From positions 558,001-622,000 of the forward strand of contig NZ_LS483429.1 of assembly GCF_900475885.1 (NCBI RefSeq): 64,000 nt of DNA. Reading direction: 5' to 3'. The position numbers and the translations under genes were made by a program. The stretch is from Haemophilus aegyptius (lineage in GTDB: Bacteria; Pseudomonadota; Gammaproteobacteria; Enterobacterales; Pasteurellaceae). The first letter of the stretch is position 1, and each line of letters starts with the position of its first letter. This document shows positions 30,129 through 40,157 of the stretch, piece after piece. Under the pieces are notes generated by a model. That model worked only from the letters and a program-made list of their open reading frames with translations, was not told where the DNA came from and did no database searches.

Positions 30129-31073
30129 ATGAATATAACAAAGCCTTTTCCTCTTCCAACAGGATATTTCGGTATTCCTCTTGGTTTGGCAGCCTTATCT
30201 TTAGCTTGGTTTCATTTAGAAAACTTATTTCCTGCTGCGCGAATGGTAAGTGATGTTCTTGGCATTGTAGCAAGTGCGGTCTGGATTTTATTTATTTTAA
30301 TGTATGCGTATAAACTTCGTTATTACTTTGAGGAAGTTCGTGCAGAGTATCATAGCCCAGTTCGTTTTTCCTTTATTGCATTGATTCCTATTACAACTAT
30401 GTTGGTAGGCGATATTCTTTATCGTTGGAATCCTTTAATTGCTGAAGTTTTAATTTGGATTGGAACGATTGGTCAATTACTTTTCTCAACATTACGTGTC
30501 AGTGAATTATGGCAAGGTGGTGTATTTGAGCAAAAATCTACTCATCCTTCGTTTTATTTGCCTGCGGTTGCTGCAAATTTTACCAGCGCAAGTTCATTAG
30601 CATTACTTGGCTATCATGATTTAGCCTACTTATTCTTTGGCGCAGGAATGATTGCTTGGATTTTTTTTGAGCCTGTATTATTACAACATTTACGTATTTC
30701 ATCTCTTGAGCCACCATTTAGAGCCACAATGGGGATTGTTTTAGCACCTGCGTTTGTGTGTGTATCTGCTTATTTGTCACTCAATCACGGCGAGGTGGAT
30801 ACGTTAGCTAAAATCCTTTGGGGATATGGATTTTTGCAATTATTTTTCTTATTGCGATTATTCCCTTGGATTGTGGAAAAAGGACTTAACATTGGCTTAT
30901 GGGCATTCTCATTCGGATTAGCGTCTATGGCAAACAGTGCTACCGCTTTCTATCATGGCAATGTTTTACAAGGCGTGTCTATTTTTGCCTTTGTTTTCTC
31001 AAATTTAATGATTGGCTTATTAGTTCTAATAACAGTTATTAAATTAGCTAAAGGGCAGTTTTTCCTAAAATAA
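30129..31073 (+). CDS. tehA: tellurite-resistance/C4-dicarboxylate transporter-type channel TehA
   Basis: Inner-membrane protein of the TehA/SLAC1 family. The H. influenzae protein is known as the structural model for the plant SLAC1 anion channel. It has 314 residues in about ten hydrophobic helices. The ATG at 30129 is chosen because AAGGAT precedes it and the family N-terminus MNITKPFPLPTGYFGIPLG begins there; an in-frame extension to 30075 has no such support. tehB is not adjacent, unlike the tehAB pair of E. coli. Confidence 0.93.
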   Translation: MNITKPFPLPTGYFGIPLGLAALSLAWFHLENLFPAARMVSDVLGIVASAVWILFILMYAYKLRYYFEEVRAEYHSPVRFSFIALIPITTMLVGDILYRWNPLIAEVLIWIGTIGQLLFSTLRVSELWQGGVFEQKSTHPSFYLPAVAANFTSASSLALLGYHDLAYLFFGAGMIAWIFFEPVLLQHLRISSLEPPFRATMGIVLAPAFVCVSAYLSLNHGEVDTLAKILWGYGFLQLFFLLRLFPWIVEKGLNIGLWAFSFGLASMANSATAFYHGNVLQGVSIFAFVFSNLMIGLLVLITVIKLAKGQFFLK

Positions 31074-31088
31074 GACATTTAAATTAAC

Positions 31089-31114
31089 TAAGGCAGGGAT
31101 TACCTGCCTTATTT
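31089..31114. terminator. terminator between convergent tehA and trmO
   Basis: AAGGCAGG (31090-31097) pairs with CCTGCCTT (31103-31110) around five bases. Short AT-rich tails on both sides fit a bidirectional terminator. Confidence 0.7.
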
Positions 31115-31125
31115 ACATATTACAT

Positions 31126-31845
31126 CTATTTGTCTTTTTCTATTTCAATCACTTCTACACAATCAAGCGTACCCGCTTTAATTCGCCATTTCACATTAAA
31201 TTCATACAAACTCATACCATAAATACGATCACTCGGTTTACCTTGTTGATAGGCTGGGCGAGGATCTTGCTCTAACACTTGGCGAATGAAACGACTTAAG
31301 TGCGGTCGTTTTTCTTCTCGTTTTTTTACCGCACTTTTGACTTGCTCGGTAAATTCAACAGTCAGTTTTACTGGTGGTTTTTCTTGGGCAAAGCTCGATT
31401 GCGCATTTGGCTCGCTATCCGCATAGGCAATATAGGGTTTGATATCGAAAATGGGCGTGCCATCCACTAAATCCACCGCACCTAAATGGAGAAAAACGTT
31501 ACCGTTGATGCATTCTACTTGATGTAATTTAACTTTGGATAAACCGAGAGGATTTGGGCGGTGCGTTGTGCGTGAAGCAAATACACCAACTCGTTGATTA
31601 CCGCCTAACCGAGGTGGGCGTACGGTGGGTTGCCATTTTCCTTGTTGGATTTGGTCGAACTGAAAAATTAACCAAAGATGACTGAATTGTTCTAATCCTC
31701 TCACGGCTTCAGGCGAATTATAAGGCGGTAAGAGTTCTACAATGCCTACTCCGTCTTCAACTAAATTAGGTTGGCGTGGTACGGAGAATTTTTCTTTATA
31801 AGGCGTGTAGATAATGGCGATAGGCGATAAGGTTAAATCATTCAT
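31126..31845 (-). CDS. trmO: tRNA (N6-threonylcarbamoyladenosine37-N6)-methyltransferase TrmO
   Basis: TrmO (formerly TsaA/YaeB) methylates t6A37 to m6t6A in tRNA-Thr, using S-adenosylmethionine. It has 239 residues (E. coli 235). The TsaA-like beta-barrel shows [10 protein letters not shown] near residue 20 and the conserved [12 protein letters not shown] at about 91-102, followed by [14 protein letters not shown]. The HI protein is the structurally studied VirR/TsaA-family member. Its substrate is made by TsaD, also in this window. Two uptake signals lie inside the gene as an opposed pair (31298 and 31328). Confidence 0.92.
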   Translation of the reverse strand: MNDLTLSPIAIIYTPYKEKFSVPRQPNLVEDGVGIVELLPPYNSPEAVRGLEQFSHLWLIFQFDQIQQGKWQPTVRPPRLGGNQRVGVFASRTTHRPNPLGLSKVKLHQVECINGNVFLHLGAVDLVDGTPIFDIKPYIAYADSEPNAQSSFAQEKPPVKLTVEFTEQVKSAVKKREEKRPHLSRFIRQVLEQDPRPAYQQGKPSDRIYGMSLYEFNVKWRIKAGTLDCVEVIEIEKDK

Positions 31846-31906
31846 AAATTGGGTGTCTTAGTGTAGAATACGCGGCTTATTGTAATCAAAAGTGCGGTCA
31901 AAAAAA

Positions 31907-32818
31907 ATGACAAATGAAAAATTGAAAATGTGGTGGGAAACGGCTCGACCAAAAACTTTGCCCTTAGCGTTGGCATCGATTTTCACGGGTTCGGCATTAG
32001 GTTATTGGGCGAATCCACAAGGTTTTAATGGGCTTGTAATGGTGCTTTGTTTACTCACGACAATTTTATTGCAGGTGCTTTCTAATTTTGCCAATGATTA
32101 TGGGGATCATCAAAAAGGTTCAGATACTGAAGAACGTATTGGGCCATTACGTGGCATTCAAAAAGGCGCAATTTCAGCAAAAGAACTGAAATGGGGATTA
32201 ATTCTAATGGTGATGGCAAGTTTTCTTTCAGGAAGTTTCTTGATTGGAATCGCTTATGAAAATCTCTCAGATTTATTCGCTTTCGCTGGGCTTGGAATTT
32301 TAGCTATTGTTGCTGCCATTACTTACACAGTTGGGGTAAAACCTTATGGTTATATGGGCTTGGGCGATATTTCTGTGTTGGTATTTTTTGGTTTGCTTGG
32401 TGTTGGCGGTACTTATTATTTGCAAACTCACAGTATTGATAGCCACATTATTTTGCCTGCTATTGGTTCTGGCTTATTGGCAAGTGCGGTATTAAATATC
32501 AATAATTTACGCGATATTGAACAGGATGCGAAAGCTAGCAAAAATACCCTAGCCGTTCGTTTAGGTGCATATAAAGGGCGTGTTTATCATTGTATTTTAT
32601 TAAGTGTGGCGACCCTATGTTATTTAGCATTTGCGGTGGTAACGGCTATTTCTTGGACAAATTATTTATTTGTATTAGCAATGCCGTTGTTAGCTAAACA
32701 CGCGATCTTTGTTTATCACAGTCAGCAGCCAAGTGAATTGCGTCCAATGTTGGCTCAAATGTCTATGATTTCGTTATTAATCAATATCTTGTTTAGTTTA
32801 GGCTTGCTTATCGGCTAA
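31907..32818 (+). CDS. menA: 1,4-dihydroxy-2-naphthoate octaprenyltransferase
   Basis: Membrane enzyme that attaches the polyprenyl tail to dihydroxynaphthoate, giving demethylmenaquinone for anaerobic respiration. It has 303 residues from the ATG at 31907, which yields the family N-terminus MTNEKLKMWWETARPKTLPLA. The upstream GTG at 31892 lies inside an uptake signal and is less likely. The two UbiA-type aspartate motifs are present: NDYGDHQKGSDTEER near 66-80 and NLRDIEQDAKASKNTLA near 202-218. About eight hydrophobic segments follow the family. rraA lies 51 bp downstream. Confidence 0.94.
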   Translation: MTNEKLKMWWETARPKTLPLALASIFTGSALGYWANPQGFNGLVMVLCLLTTILLQVLSNFANDYGDHQKGSDTEERIGPLRGIQKGAISAKELKWGLILMVMASFLSGSFLIGIAYENLSDLFAFAGLGILAIVAAITYTVGVKPYGYMGLGDISVLVFFGLLGVGGTYYLQTHSIDSHIILPAIGSGLLASAVLNINNLRDIEQDAKASKNTLAVRLGAYKGRVYHCILLSVATLCYLAFAVVTAISWTNYLFVLAMPLLAKHAIFVYHSQQPSELRPMLAQMSMISLLINILFSLGLLIG

Positions 32819-32869
32819 ATCGGCATATACTAAAGCAAACAAAATTTTAACAATCGATAGGGGAAAGTT

Positions 32870-33358
32870 ATGTTTATTGATACTTCAGAACTTTGCGATC
32901 TTTATGCAGAACAAGTGGATGTCGTGGAGCCAATTTTTTCAAGCTTTGGTGGCGTAAGTCATTTTTACGGTAAAGTCACTACAGTAAAATGCTTTGAAAG
33001 TAATGGATTAATTGCTGAAGTATTAGAAGAAAACGGCGAAGGTCGAGTGCTTGTCATTGATGGCGGTGGTGCGGTACGCCGTGGTTTGATTGATGCAGAA
33101 TTGGCTCAACTTGCCGTTGATAATGGTTGGGAAGGCATTATTGTATATGGTGCAGTACGCCAAATTCAGCAATTAGAAAACCTCGATATTGGTATTCATG
33201 CCCTTGCGCCAATTCCAGTCAGTGCAGATGAAAGCAGTGCTGGCGAGAGTGATATTCCAGTGAATTTTGGTGGCGTAACCTTTTTCCCAGAAGATTATAT
33301 TTACGCAGATCTGACAGGAATTATACTTTCGCAAGAGCCTCTAGATTTAGAAGATTAA
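32870..33358 (+). CDS. rraA: RraA, regulator of RNase E activity
   Basis: RraA binds RNase E and reduces its activity; it was once misnamed MenG because it follows menA, as it does here. It has 162 residues (E. coli 161). The trimeric RraA fold is recognised from [24 protein letters not shown]-type N-terminal sequence, [19 protein letters not shown] in the middle, and the [14 protein letters not shown]-terminal strand. No methyltransferase motif is present. AGGGGGA precedes the ATG. It is probably co-transcribed with menA. Confidence 0.94.
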   Translation: MFIDTSELCDLYAEQVDVVEPIFSSFGGVSHFYGKVTTVKCFESNGLIAEVLEENGEGRVLVIDGGGAVRRGLIDAELAQLAVDNGWEGIIVYGAVRQIQQLENLDIGIHALAPIPVSADESSAGESDIPVNFGGVTFFPEDYIYADLTGIILSQEPLDLED

Positions 33359-33455
33359 TTTCTACTTGATTAACATCTTAGTATTTTATTTAAGCTTTCC
33401 TATTCTAAACGGCGTATGATACTAAAAAATTAAATTGTAACTATATCATATATAA

Positions 33456-33480
33456 AACCCCGTTCAATTTGAACGGGGTT
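33456..33480. terminator. terminator between convergent rraA and the YqhA-type gene
   Basis: AACCCCGTTC (33456-33465) pairs perfectly with GAACGGGGTT (33471-33480) around a five-base loop. On the minus strand it runs into TTTTATATA, so it best serves the YqhA-type gene, but it can act both ways. Confidence 0.8.
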
Positions 33481-33497
33481 AAAAGTGCGGTAAATTT

Positions 33498-34049
33498 TTA
33501 ATGTGTTTTATGGCTTGTGCTATACAAAATTTTGTCCGTATAAGCTAAAGCAATTGCCGACACTAAAAAGCCTAAGTGCAACAATAACTGCCACATCATC
33601 GTTTTTTCTGGCATATTGCTTGCATTCACAAAAGTTTGCAACATATGGATAGATGAAATGCCGATAATAGACATAGAAAGTTTAACTTTCAACACGGTGG
33701 CATTTACGTGGCTCATCCATTCAGGCTGATCAGGATGATTACGCGTACGCAATTTAGATACAAAGATTTCATAACCGCCGATAGTCACCATCACAAGCAA
33801 GTTGGCGATCATCACGACATCAATCAAATTCAACACGCCTAACATAATTGTGTTGGAATCCATATCATTGACATTAATCACCAACGCCCATAATCCTTTG
33901 ATAAATTTATAAGAGTAGATTGCAAGGGTGACAATCAAGCCCAAATAAATCGGCACTTGCAACCAGCGACTAGCAAAAATGATTTTCGCGATAATATTCG
34001 ATTGTTCGTTATATTTCGCATAAGGATCAACAGGTTTGTTTTCTTTCAT
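33498..34049 (-). CDS. YqhA-type inner membrane protein (UPF0114)
   Basis: A 183-residue membrane protein with four hydrophobic segments (about 29-48, 73-93, 125-145, 157-172). The family pattern [16 protein letters not shown] and [16 protein letters not shown] matches UPF0114/YqhA. The biochemical role of the family is not known. It follows rbsR after 105 bp on the same strand but has no evident link to ribose use. Confidence 0.82.
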
Positions 34050-34154
34050 AAGATTTTATTCCTAAATTAAACAGTGGGTTAAATAAACAAAAAAAACGCA
34101 AGAAAATAGCAGTTTTTTTGAAAATAGCAATAAGGAAATTGAGTTATTCTAATT

Positions 34155-35153
34155 TTATTTGAAACTGTAAATAGACTCTCTTAACACACAAGTCGGTTCT
34201 AAAACCAAAGTGCGGTAATTTTCATTAGGATTTTTAATTCGTTGCAATAGTGTTTCAACAGCGAGTTTGCCAAGTTCAGCTTTCGGTTGGCAAATGGTGG
34301 AGAGAGGAGGCGAGAGGTAACGAGCCAATTCAATGTCATCATAACCCATAATTGAAAGATCTTGCGGAATACGTAAGCCTTGTTGCTGAATAGCTTGGTA
34401 TGCACCAACAGCAATGGTGTCACTACAACAAAAAACTGCTGTTGGACGTGAAGATTGAGTAAGTAAAGATTGTATGCCAAGTACACCGCCTTCAAAGTCA
34501 AAATGACTTTCGACAATCCAATGAGGATTTAACGCAATTTTTGCTTCCGAGAGCGCATTTTTATAACCTTGCAAACGATTTTGTGCGACAGATTTTTTGA
34601 GATTTCCCGTAATAATGCCAATTTTACGATGTCCTGCATCAATTAATGCTTTTGTCGCCAAATAGCCACCAAGTGCTGAATTTTCGAGTATTTTATCTGC
34701 ATTTAACTCAGTAAACCACCAGTCCATCACAACCAGTGGCAGCGAAATGGCTAACTCTATATCAGCCTGAAAACGGCTATCACCACACATCAAAAGCAAA
34801 CCATCCACTTGTTTGTGCATTAGAGTTTGCAGATTTTGTTGTAGGCGTTTGGCATCTCCACCCGTTGTAGCAATAATAAGATTATATTGATTTTTCTGAC
34901 AATATTGCTCCACGCCAGCCATCACTTCCGCAAAGAAGGGATTATTTGTTGCGGTGACAAGTAGCCCGATAGTTTTGGTTTCGCGCACCTTAAGGCTTCG
35001 TGCAACAGCTGAGGGGGTGTAATTCAGTTCAGCGACAATACGCATCACTTTCTCACGAATTTCATCGCTAACAAAACGCGATCCATTAATGACATGTGAA
35101 ACTGTGGAAGTCGAAACTTGCGCCAGTCGTGCAATATCTTTCATTGTCGCCAT
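34155..35153 (-). CDS. rbsR: ribose operon repressor, LacI family
   Basis: A LacI-family repressor expected to bind ribose and release the rbs operator. It has 332 residues. The N-terminal helix-turn-helix is [20 protein letters not shown] (about 3-22), followed by the hinge helix SAVARSLK and a periplasmic-binding-protein-like sensor domain to the end. It is the last gene of rbsDACBKR. A perfect palindrome of LacI type at 40014-40033 is its likely operator. An uptake signal lies near its 3' end. Confidence 0.95.
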   Translation of the reverse strand: MATMKDIARLAQVSTSTVSHVINGSRFVSDEIREKVMRIVAELNYTPSAVARSLKVRETKTIGLLVTATNNPFFAEVMAGVEQYCQKNQYNLIIATTGGDAKRLQQNLQTLMHKQVDGLLLMCGDSRFQADIELAISLPLVVMDWWFTELNADKILENSALGGYLATKALIDAGHRKIGIITGNLKKSVAQNRLQGYKNALSEAKIALNPHWIVESHFDFEGGVLGIQSLLTQSSRPTAVFCCSDTIAVGAYQAIQQQGLRIPQDLSIMGYDDIELARYLSPPLSTICQPKAELGKLAVETLLQRIKNPNENYRTLVLEPTCVLRESIYSFK

Positions 35154-35180
35154 AAAAACACCCTAAAAATTCACCGCACT

Positions 35181-36101
35181 TTAAGCGTGTTCAAGAAATT
35201 CCAAAGTTTCTTGCCGCATTGGAATAGAGGATTGAGCCCCTTTTTTCGTCACACTAATCGCAGCGGCAGCTTGCCCAAAACGAATGGCTTCATCAAAGGA
35301 TTTTTCTTCCAATAAAGCCGTAACAAAACCGCCATTAAATGTATCACCAGCTGCGGTAGTATCTATTGCTTGCACACAAAAGCCCTTAATGATGCGGCTT
35401 TTACCTTTTCGACTGACAAACACGCCTTTCGCACCAAGGGTAATCATTACGGTTTTAATGCCTTGATCGTGAAAAACACTCGCAGCTTTCACCGCACTTT
35501 GCTCGTCGGTTACCGCTACCCCCGTCAGGATTTCAGCTTCAGTTTCATTTGGTGTAATAATATCAATCAAACTCAATAATTCGTCCGATAAAATCTGCGC
35601 TGGAGCAGGATTTAGCACAACCTTAACACCATTTTTCTTAGCGATTTGAGCAGCCAGCTCCACACCAGAAAGTGGGGTTTCTAATTGCATTAACAAGCAA
35701 TCCGATTGTGCAATTTGTGCCTCACTTTGACGAACAACCATCTCACCCAAATGTGCATTTGCACCGCTAGCCAACACAATACTGTTCTCACTAGACTTGG
35801 CGACTTGAATAAATGCCATTCCCGTCATTTCCTGTGAAACGGTATTAATATGGGTTGTATCAATTCCTTCTTGCTCAAACGCATTTTTCATTGTTTTGCC
35901 TATGCTATCTGATCCAATGCAACTAATGAACGCGACCTTTGCCCCTAAACGAGCGGCTGCCACTGCTTGATTGGCACCTTTGCCACCATAGGCAATTTGA
36001 TAATTTTGACCTGTTAGCGTTTCACCGGGTTTAGCAAAGTAAGGCACAGAAATAACGTGATCAGCATTGATACTACCGAGAACCGTGAGGGTTTTTCTCA
36101 T
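35181..36101 (-). CDS. rbsK: ribokinase
   Basis: PfkB-family kinase that phosphorylates ribose to ribose 5-phosphate. It has 306 residues from the ATG at 36101, which gives MRKTLTVLGSINADHV as in the family (E. coli 309); a longer frame to 36164 has no support. The substrate site GGKGANQAVAAARLGA is at about 41-56. The C-terminal catalytic motif DTTAAGDTFNGGF lies near 250-262. It lies between rbsB and rbsR, with a hairpin in the 96-bp gap to rbsB. Confidence 0.97.
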   Translation of the reverse strand: MRKTLTVLGSINADHVISVPYFAKPGETLTGQNYQIAYGGKGANQAVAAARLGAKVAFISCIGSDSIGKTMKNAFEQEGIDTTHINTVSQEMTGMAFIQVAKSSENSIVLASGANAHLGEMVVRQSEAQIAQSDCLLMQLETPLSGVELAAQIAKKNGVKVVLNPAPAQILSDELLSLIDIITPNETEAEILTGVAVTDEQSAVKAASVFHDQGIKTVMITLGAKGVFVSRKGKSRIIKGFCVQAIDTTAAGDTFNGGFVTALLEEKSFDEAIRFGQAAAAISVTKKGAQSSIPMRQETLEFLEHA

Positions 36102-36140
36102 TATTTTATCCTGTATTGTTATATTTTTTCTTTCTACACA

Positions 36141-36164
36141 ATGGGACAATATAATTTGCCCCAT
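36141..36164 (-). other. hairpin between rbsB and rbsK
   Basis: ATGGGACAA (36141-36149) pairs with TTGCCCCAT (36156-36164) with one G-U pair. There is no T run on the minus strand. It may protect the upstream transporter message or partly terminate it, giving more rbsB than rbsK. Confidence 0.55.
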
Positions 36165-36197
36165 AATGTGATATAACGAGCTTATTTAGTAGATAGA

Positions 36198-37076
36198 TTA
36201 TTCACTTATTACTTTCAAATCTACTGGAATTTTCGCTTCAACTTTTTCGACCTTTAAGATTTTATCAGCGGTAACAATACCTAATGAACCAATAAGCTCG
36301 GGTTGTTGTGCGATAGTTGCTGCCATTTTGCCACTTTTTACCGCTTTAACACCATCATCGGTACCATCAAAACCTACGATAAGGACTTTTTTATTTGCGG
36401 CTTTCACCGCACGTAATGCACCTAATGCCATTTCATCATTTTGCGCAAAAATTGCTTGAACATCACCTTTAGATGCCAACAAATTTTCCGTTACATTCAA
36501 ACCTTTTGTTCGATCAAAATCTGCTGGCTGACTGGCAAGCACATTGAATTTATGAGCATCAATAGCTTGTTTGAAACCCTCACCTCGTTCGCGTGCCGCA
36601 GATGTTCCTGCAATACCTTCAAGTTGAATCACCTTGGCATTATCGCCTAATTTCTGTGCGATAAAATCACCTGCCATTTTACCACCTGCGATATTGTCAG
36701 ATGCGATATGGCTCACTACGTTTCCTTTAGCTGCGCCACGATCTAATGTAATTACTGGAATATGCTTACGGTTTGCAATCGCCACTGCGTTGCCAACTGC
36801 TTCAGAATCAGTTGGATTGATCAATAATATTTTTGCACCACGCACAGTTAAATCTTCGACATTAGCTAATTCTTTAGCAGGGTCATTTTGTGAATCAAGC
36901 ACGACTAACTTATAACCTAATTCATCCGCTTTTTTCTGTGCGCCATCTTTTAACGTTACAAAAAATGGGTTATCTAATGTAGATACTGCCAAAGCGATTG
37001 TGTCTTGTGCAGAAGCAGAGCCAGAAACAGCCAAACCTAATAATAAAGCAGAAGTAAGTGCGGTTAGTTTTTTCAT
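36198..37076 (-). CDS. rbsB: ribose ABC transporter periplasmic binding protein
   Basis: Captures ribose in the periplasm and delivers it to RbsAC. It has 292 residues. The signal peptide is [21 protein letters not shown] ending near SAQ (about residue 24). The mature part has the type I periplasmic-binding fold, starting [21 protein letters not shown]. Conserved sugar contacts in [10 protein letters not shown] and [10 protein letters not shown] are visible. AAGGAG precedes the ATG. An uptake signal falls within the signal-peptide codons (37056-37064). Confidence 0.97.
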   Translation of the reverse strand: MKKLTALTSALLLGLAVSGSASAQDTIALAVSTLDNPFFVTLKDGAQKKADELGYKLVVLDSQNDPAKELANVEDLTVRGAKILLINPTDSEAVGNAVAIANRKHIPVITLDRGAAKGNVVSHIASDNIAGGKMAGDFIAQKLGDNAKVIQLEGIAGTSAARERGEGFKQAIDAHKFNVLASQPADFDRTKGLNVTENLLASKGDVQAIFAQNDEMALGALRAVKAANKKVLIVGFDGTDDGVKAVKSGKMAATIAQQPELIGSLGIVTADKILKVEKVEAKIPVDLKVISE

Positions 37077-37095
37077 AGTTTCTCCTTAAAGTGAG

Positions 37096-38067
37096 TTACA
37101 GTTTTTTTGTACCAAGATAGTTATCGGCTAAAACAGCAACCAAAATAACCAACGCTTTTGCTATCATTTGATAGTAAGATGAAATATCTAATAAATTTAA
37201 TGCATTGTTTAAAAATCCGATGATTAATGCACCGATGAGAGTTCCCATTACACGACCTTTCCCCCCCATCAAACTGGTTCCACCGACTACCACGGCGGCA
37301 ATTGCATCTAATTCATAAGATACGCCAGCAGTGGGTTGAGCGGAAGATAAACGTGAAGTTACAATTAAACCCGCCAGCGCAGAAAGAAATCCACTCACCG
37401 CAAAAACAAATACTTTGATTTTATTGACGTTAATACCTGAAAGTTGGGTCGCTGCCTCATTTCCACCTAAAGCATAAATATAGCGACCGATTGGTGTGTG
37501 TTTTAAAATATACCAAGCAACCGCAAACACGATACTCATAATCCAAATTGGTACTGGGATACCTAAAACATAGCCTGTACCAATGCTAGCAAATAGATCA
37601 GCATTATCCGAAAAACCTGTCGTAATAGGGCGACCATCTGTATAAACCATTGTTATACCACGCAGTAAGGTCATGGTAACCAAGGTAGCAATAAAAGCCT
37701 GAACTTTCCCTTTTGCCACAATTACACCACTTATGCCACCAAGAAGTGTTCCAATCAATAAAACCACAGGAATGACTAAAAAAATAGGCAATTCGATACT
37801 CACCATTGAAGCGGCGATTGCACCTGTCAATGCCAATACAGATCCAACAGAAAGATCTATACCTGCAATTAAAATAACGAAAGTCATACCCACGGCAATA
37901 ATCGCATTAACTGAAGTTTGGCGTAAAATATTCAAAATATTATCTACGCTAAAAAAATCAGGATTAATCATTGATACAATCGCGATAAGAATAATCAACG
38001 CAATAAAAGAACGCTGTTCAATCAAAAATCTTCCTATTTGAAAATTAGATGTTTCATTTTTCATCAT
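37096..38067 (-). CDS. rbsC: ribose ABC transporter permease
   Basis: Membrane channel of the ribose importer, a dimer coupled to RbsA. It has 323 residues (E. coli 321) and about eight to ten hydrophobic helices. The BPD_transp_2 family motifs GMTFVILIAGIDLSVGS (about 59-75) and AAVVVGGTSLMGGKGRVMGT (near 262) are intact. It lies 12 bp after rbsA and 19 bp before rbsB in the operon. Confidence 0.97.
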   Translation of the reverse strand: MMKNETSNFQIGRFLIEQRSFIALIILIAIVSMINPDFFSVDNILNILRQTSVNAIIAVGMTFVILIAGIDLSVGSVLALTGAIAASMVSIELPIFLVIPVVLLIGTLLGGISGVIVAKGKVQAFIATLVTMTLLRGITMVYTDGRPITTGFSDNADLFASIGTGYVLGIPVPIWIMSIVFAVAWYILKHTPIGRYIYALGGNEAATQLSGINVNKIKVFVFAVSGFLSALAGLIVTSRLSSAQPTAGVSYELDAIAAVVVGGTSLMGGKGRVMGTLIGALIIGFLNNALNLLDISSYYQMIAKALVILVAVLADNYLGTKKL

Positions 38068-38079
38068 ACTTACCTACTC

Positions 38080-39561
38080 TTATTTACCAATAGCTGCTGC
38101 TAATAACTTTTCTTGTGTTGCCTCTTCACGAGAAAATTCTGCACTAATTTTACCTTCACGCATTACCAACACTCGATCGCTCATACCAAGCGCTTCTGGC
38201 ATATCAGATGAGATCATTAAAATACTCAAGCCCTCTTTCTTAAATTCATTAATCAACTGATAAATTTCTTTCTTCGCGCCAACATCTACGCCACGAGTTG
38301 GTTCATCTAAAATTAACACATTTGGGCGAGTCATTAATCCACGAGCAATTGCCACTTTTTGTTGATTTCCACCAGATAGCAAACCTACTTGTTGATCACG
38401 ATTAGGTGTTTTAATGTTAAACATCAGAATAAAGTCATCTACTGCCATTTTTTCCGCTTGATGACGAATACTGCCTTTTTGTGAAAAATGATCGAGCGAT
38501 GTGAGTGACATATTTTCTTTTACTGACATTCCTAAAACCAAGCCATCACCTTTACGATCTTCAGAAATATATACAATACCATTATCCAAACCATCTTGCG
38601 GACTGAGATTCTCAATCTCTTGATTTTTTAACCGCACTTTTCCCGCCGTTTTTGGCAAAGCACCGTAAAGTAGCTTGCCGAGTTCCGTTCTACCCGCGCC
38701 CATTAAGCCCGAGACACCAACAATTTCACCAGCATGCAATTTGAAGGAAACATCATCAATGCCGCTTCCGCTCACATGTTTCACATCCAATACACATTCG
38801 CCTTTTTCTTGTGATAAATGCGGATATTGTTCATCAAGACGACGACCAACCATCATTTCAATTAAATCATCTTCTGTAATTTCTGCCACAATGCGTTCAC
38901 CGATAAATTGACCATCGCGTAAAACCGTCACATCATCACAAATTTGGAAAATTTCTTTTAAACGATGAGAGATATAAACAATGCCACGATTTTCTGCTTT
39001 GAGTTCACGAATCACATTGAATAGGGCTTCGGTCTCCGTATCTGTGAGCGCATCGGTTGGTTCATCCATAATGATAACTTTGGATTCAAAACTTAAGGCT
39101 TTGGCTATCTCCACCATTTGTTGCTCACCAATAGAAAGTTCAGCGCAAAGCTGTTTACTGCTGTGAGTTACCCCCAAACGCGCAAGTAGCTTGTCTGCTT
39201 CTTGGTGCATTTTCTGCCAGTTAATCGCTCCCCACGAGGTTTTAAATTCACGACCAAGGAAAATGTTTTCTGCAATCGTGAGATTACCGACCAAATTCAG
39301 TTCTTGGTGAATAATACTAATGCCAGCTTCCTGTGAGGCTTTAGGTCCATTGAAATTAACTGATCGATTAAGATACTCAATTGTGCCTGCATCTTTAGAA
39401 TAAATACCAGTAAGCACCTTCATCAAAGTCGATTTACCCGCCCCATTTTCTCCCATCAATGCCATTACGCGTCCAGCGTAAACAGAGAAACAGGCATTAT
39501 TCAAGGCTTTCACACCTGGAAATGACTTATCAACACCACTAATTTTGAGTAAAGTTTCCAT
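38080..39561 (-). CDS. rbsA: ribose ABC transporter ATP-binding protein
   Basis: Energy-coupling ATPase of the ribose importer, with two fused ATPase domains. It has 493 residues (E. coli 501). Domain 1 has Walker [13 protein letters not shown] (about 36-47), signature [15 protein letters not shown] and Walker [12 protein letters not shown]. Domain 2 has the degenerate P-loop [14 protein letters not shown], signature [15 protein letters not shown] and [11 protein letters not shown]. It lies 13 bp after rbsD. Confidence 0.97.
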   Translation of the reverse strand: METLLKISGVDKSFPGVKALNNACFSVYAGRVMALMGENGAGKSTLMKVLTGIYSKDAGTIEYLNRSVNFNGPKASQEAGISIIHQELNLVGNLTIAENIFLGREFKTSWGAINWQKMHQEADKLLARLGVTHSSKQLCAELSIGEQQMVEIAKALSFESKVIIMDEPTDALTDTETEALFNVIRELKAENRGIVYISHRLKEIFQICDDVTVLRDGQFIGERIVAEITEDDLIEMMVGRRLDEQYPHLSQEKGECVLDVKHVSGSGIDDVSFKLHAGEIVGVSGLMGAGRTELGKLLYGALPKTAGKVRLKNQEIENLSPQDGLDNGIVYISEDRKGDGLVLGMSVKENMSLTSLDHFSQKGSIRHQAEKMAVDDFILMFNIKTPNRDQQVGLLSGGNQQKVAIARGLMTRPNVLILDEPTRGVDVGAKKEIYQLINEFKKEGLSILMISSDMPEALGMSDRVLVMREGKISAEFSREEATQEKLLAAAIGK

Positions 39562-39574
39562 AATTTCACCCTGA

Positions 39575-39994
39575 TTAAAATGGCACGCCAGAATATAAAA
39601 TCACATTGGCATAAGGTGAACATTCTCCAGTACGAACAATAGCTTTACTTTCGAGGGTGAATTTTTTAAAAGTTTCGTGCGATACAAATTCCACTTGTAT
39701 TTGATTACCCTGATGGCTTTCAAGTTGTTGAAGTTGTGTTAAAAGTGCGGTCAATATTTCTGGATTTTTTTCTTTAATTTCTTCTGCAATAACAACGCGT
39801 TCAACATACATTTCATTCGTTACTACATTCAACGTTTGTAGAAAACTTGGTACACCCGCAGTTAATGCGAGATCGATACGTTCCACACTTAATGGAATTG
39901 GAAGTCCCGCATCGCAAATCGTCAAACTTTCTGTGTGACCAACAGAAGCGATACAACGAGAAAGTTGCGCATTTAATAACATTGTTTTTTTCAT
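39575..39994 (-). CDS. rbsD: D-ribose pyranase
   Basis: Interconverts the pyranose and furanose forms of ribose so that ribokinase can use it. It has 139 residues, the family length, from the ATG at 39994, where AGAGGAAA precedes it. The start [22 protein letters not shown] contains the catalytic histidine region, and ICDAGLPIP follows. The longer frame upstream runs through the operator and is rejected. It is the first gene of the rbs operon. Confidence 0.96.
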
Positions 39995-40013
39995 ATATTT
40001 CCTCTTTCCACCT

Positions 40014-40033
40014 TTATCGAAACGTTTCGATAA
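40014..40033. promoter_or_regulatory. RbsR operator
   Basis: A perfect 20-bp palindrome with the core CGAAACGTTTCG, centred between 40023 and 40024, matches the known E. coli RbsR site type. It overlaps the expected rbs transcription start and lies 20 bp ahead of the rbsD start codon. Confidence 0.85.
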
Positions 40034-40037
40034 GACA

Positions 40038-40098
40038 AATATAGATAACAAAAATAGAAAAACAACTAAGAAATTTCAAATTTGGGATATTGATCACA
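40038..40098 (-). promoter_or_regulatory. rbs promoter with CRP site
   Basis: On the minus strand the -10 box TATATT is at 40043-40038 and the -35 box TTGTTT at 40065-40060, with a 16-bp spacer. A CRP-type site, TGTGA-TCAATA-TCCCA, lies at 40098-40083. Its centre is about 60 bp upstream of the start, the class I activating position. The right half-site is imperfect. Confidence 0.65.
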
Positions 40099-40157
40099 AA
40101 ATTTCTAGATAGGATAAAAAATTCTCCGACCAAATTTACATTCAATCGGAGAATAAA

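Noticed and set aside
31892-31906. GTG at 31892 as the menA start
   Set aside because: It lies within an uptake signal, lacks a ribosome-binding site, and the family N-terminus begins at the ATG at 31907.
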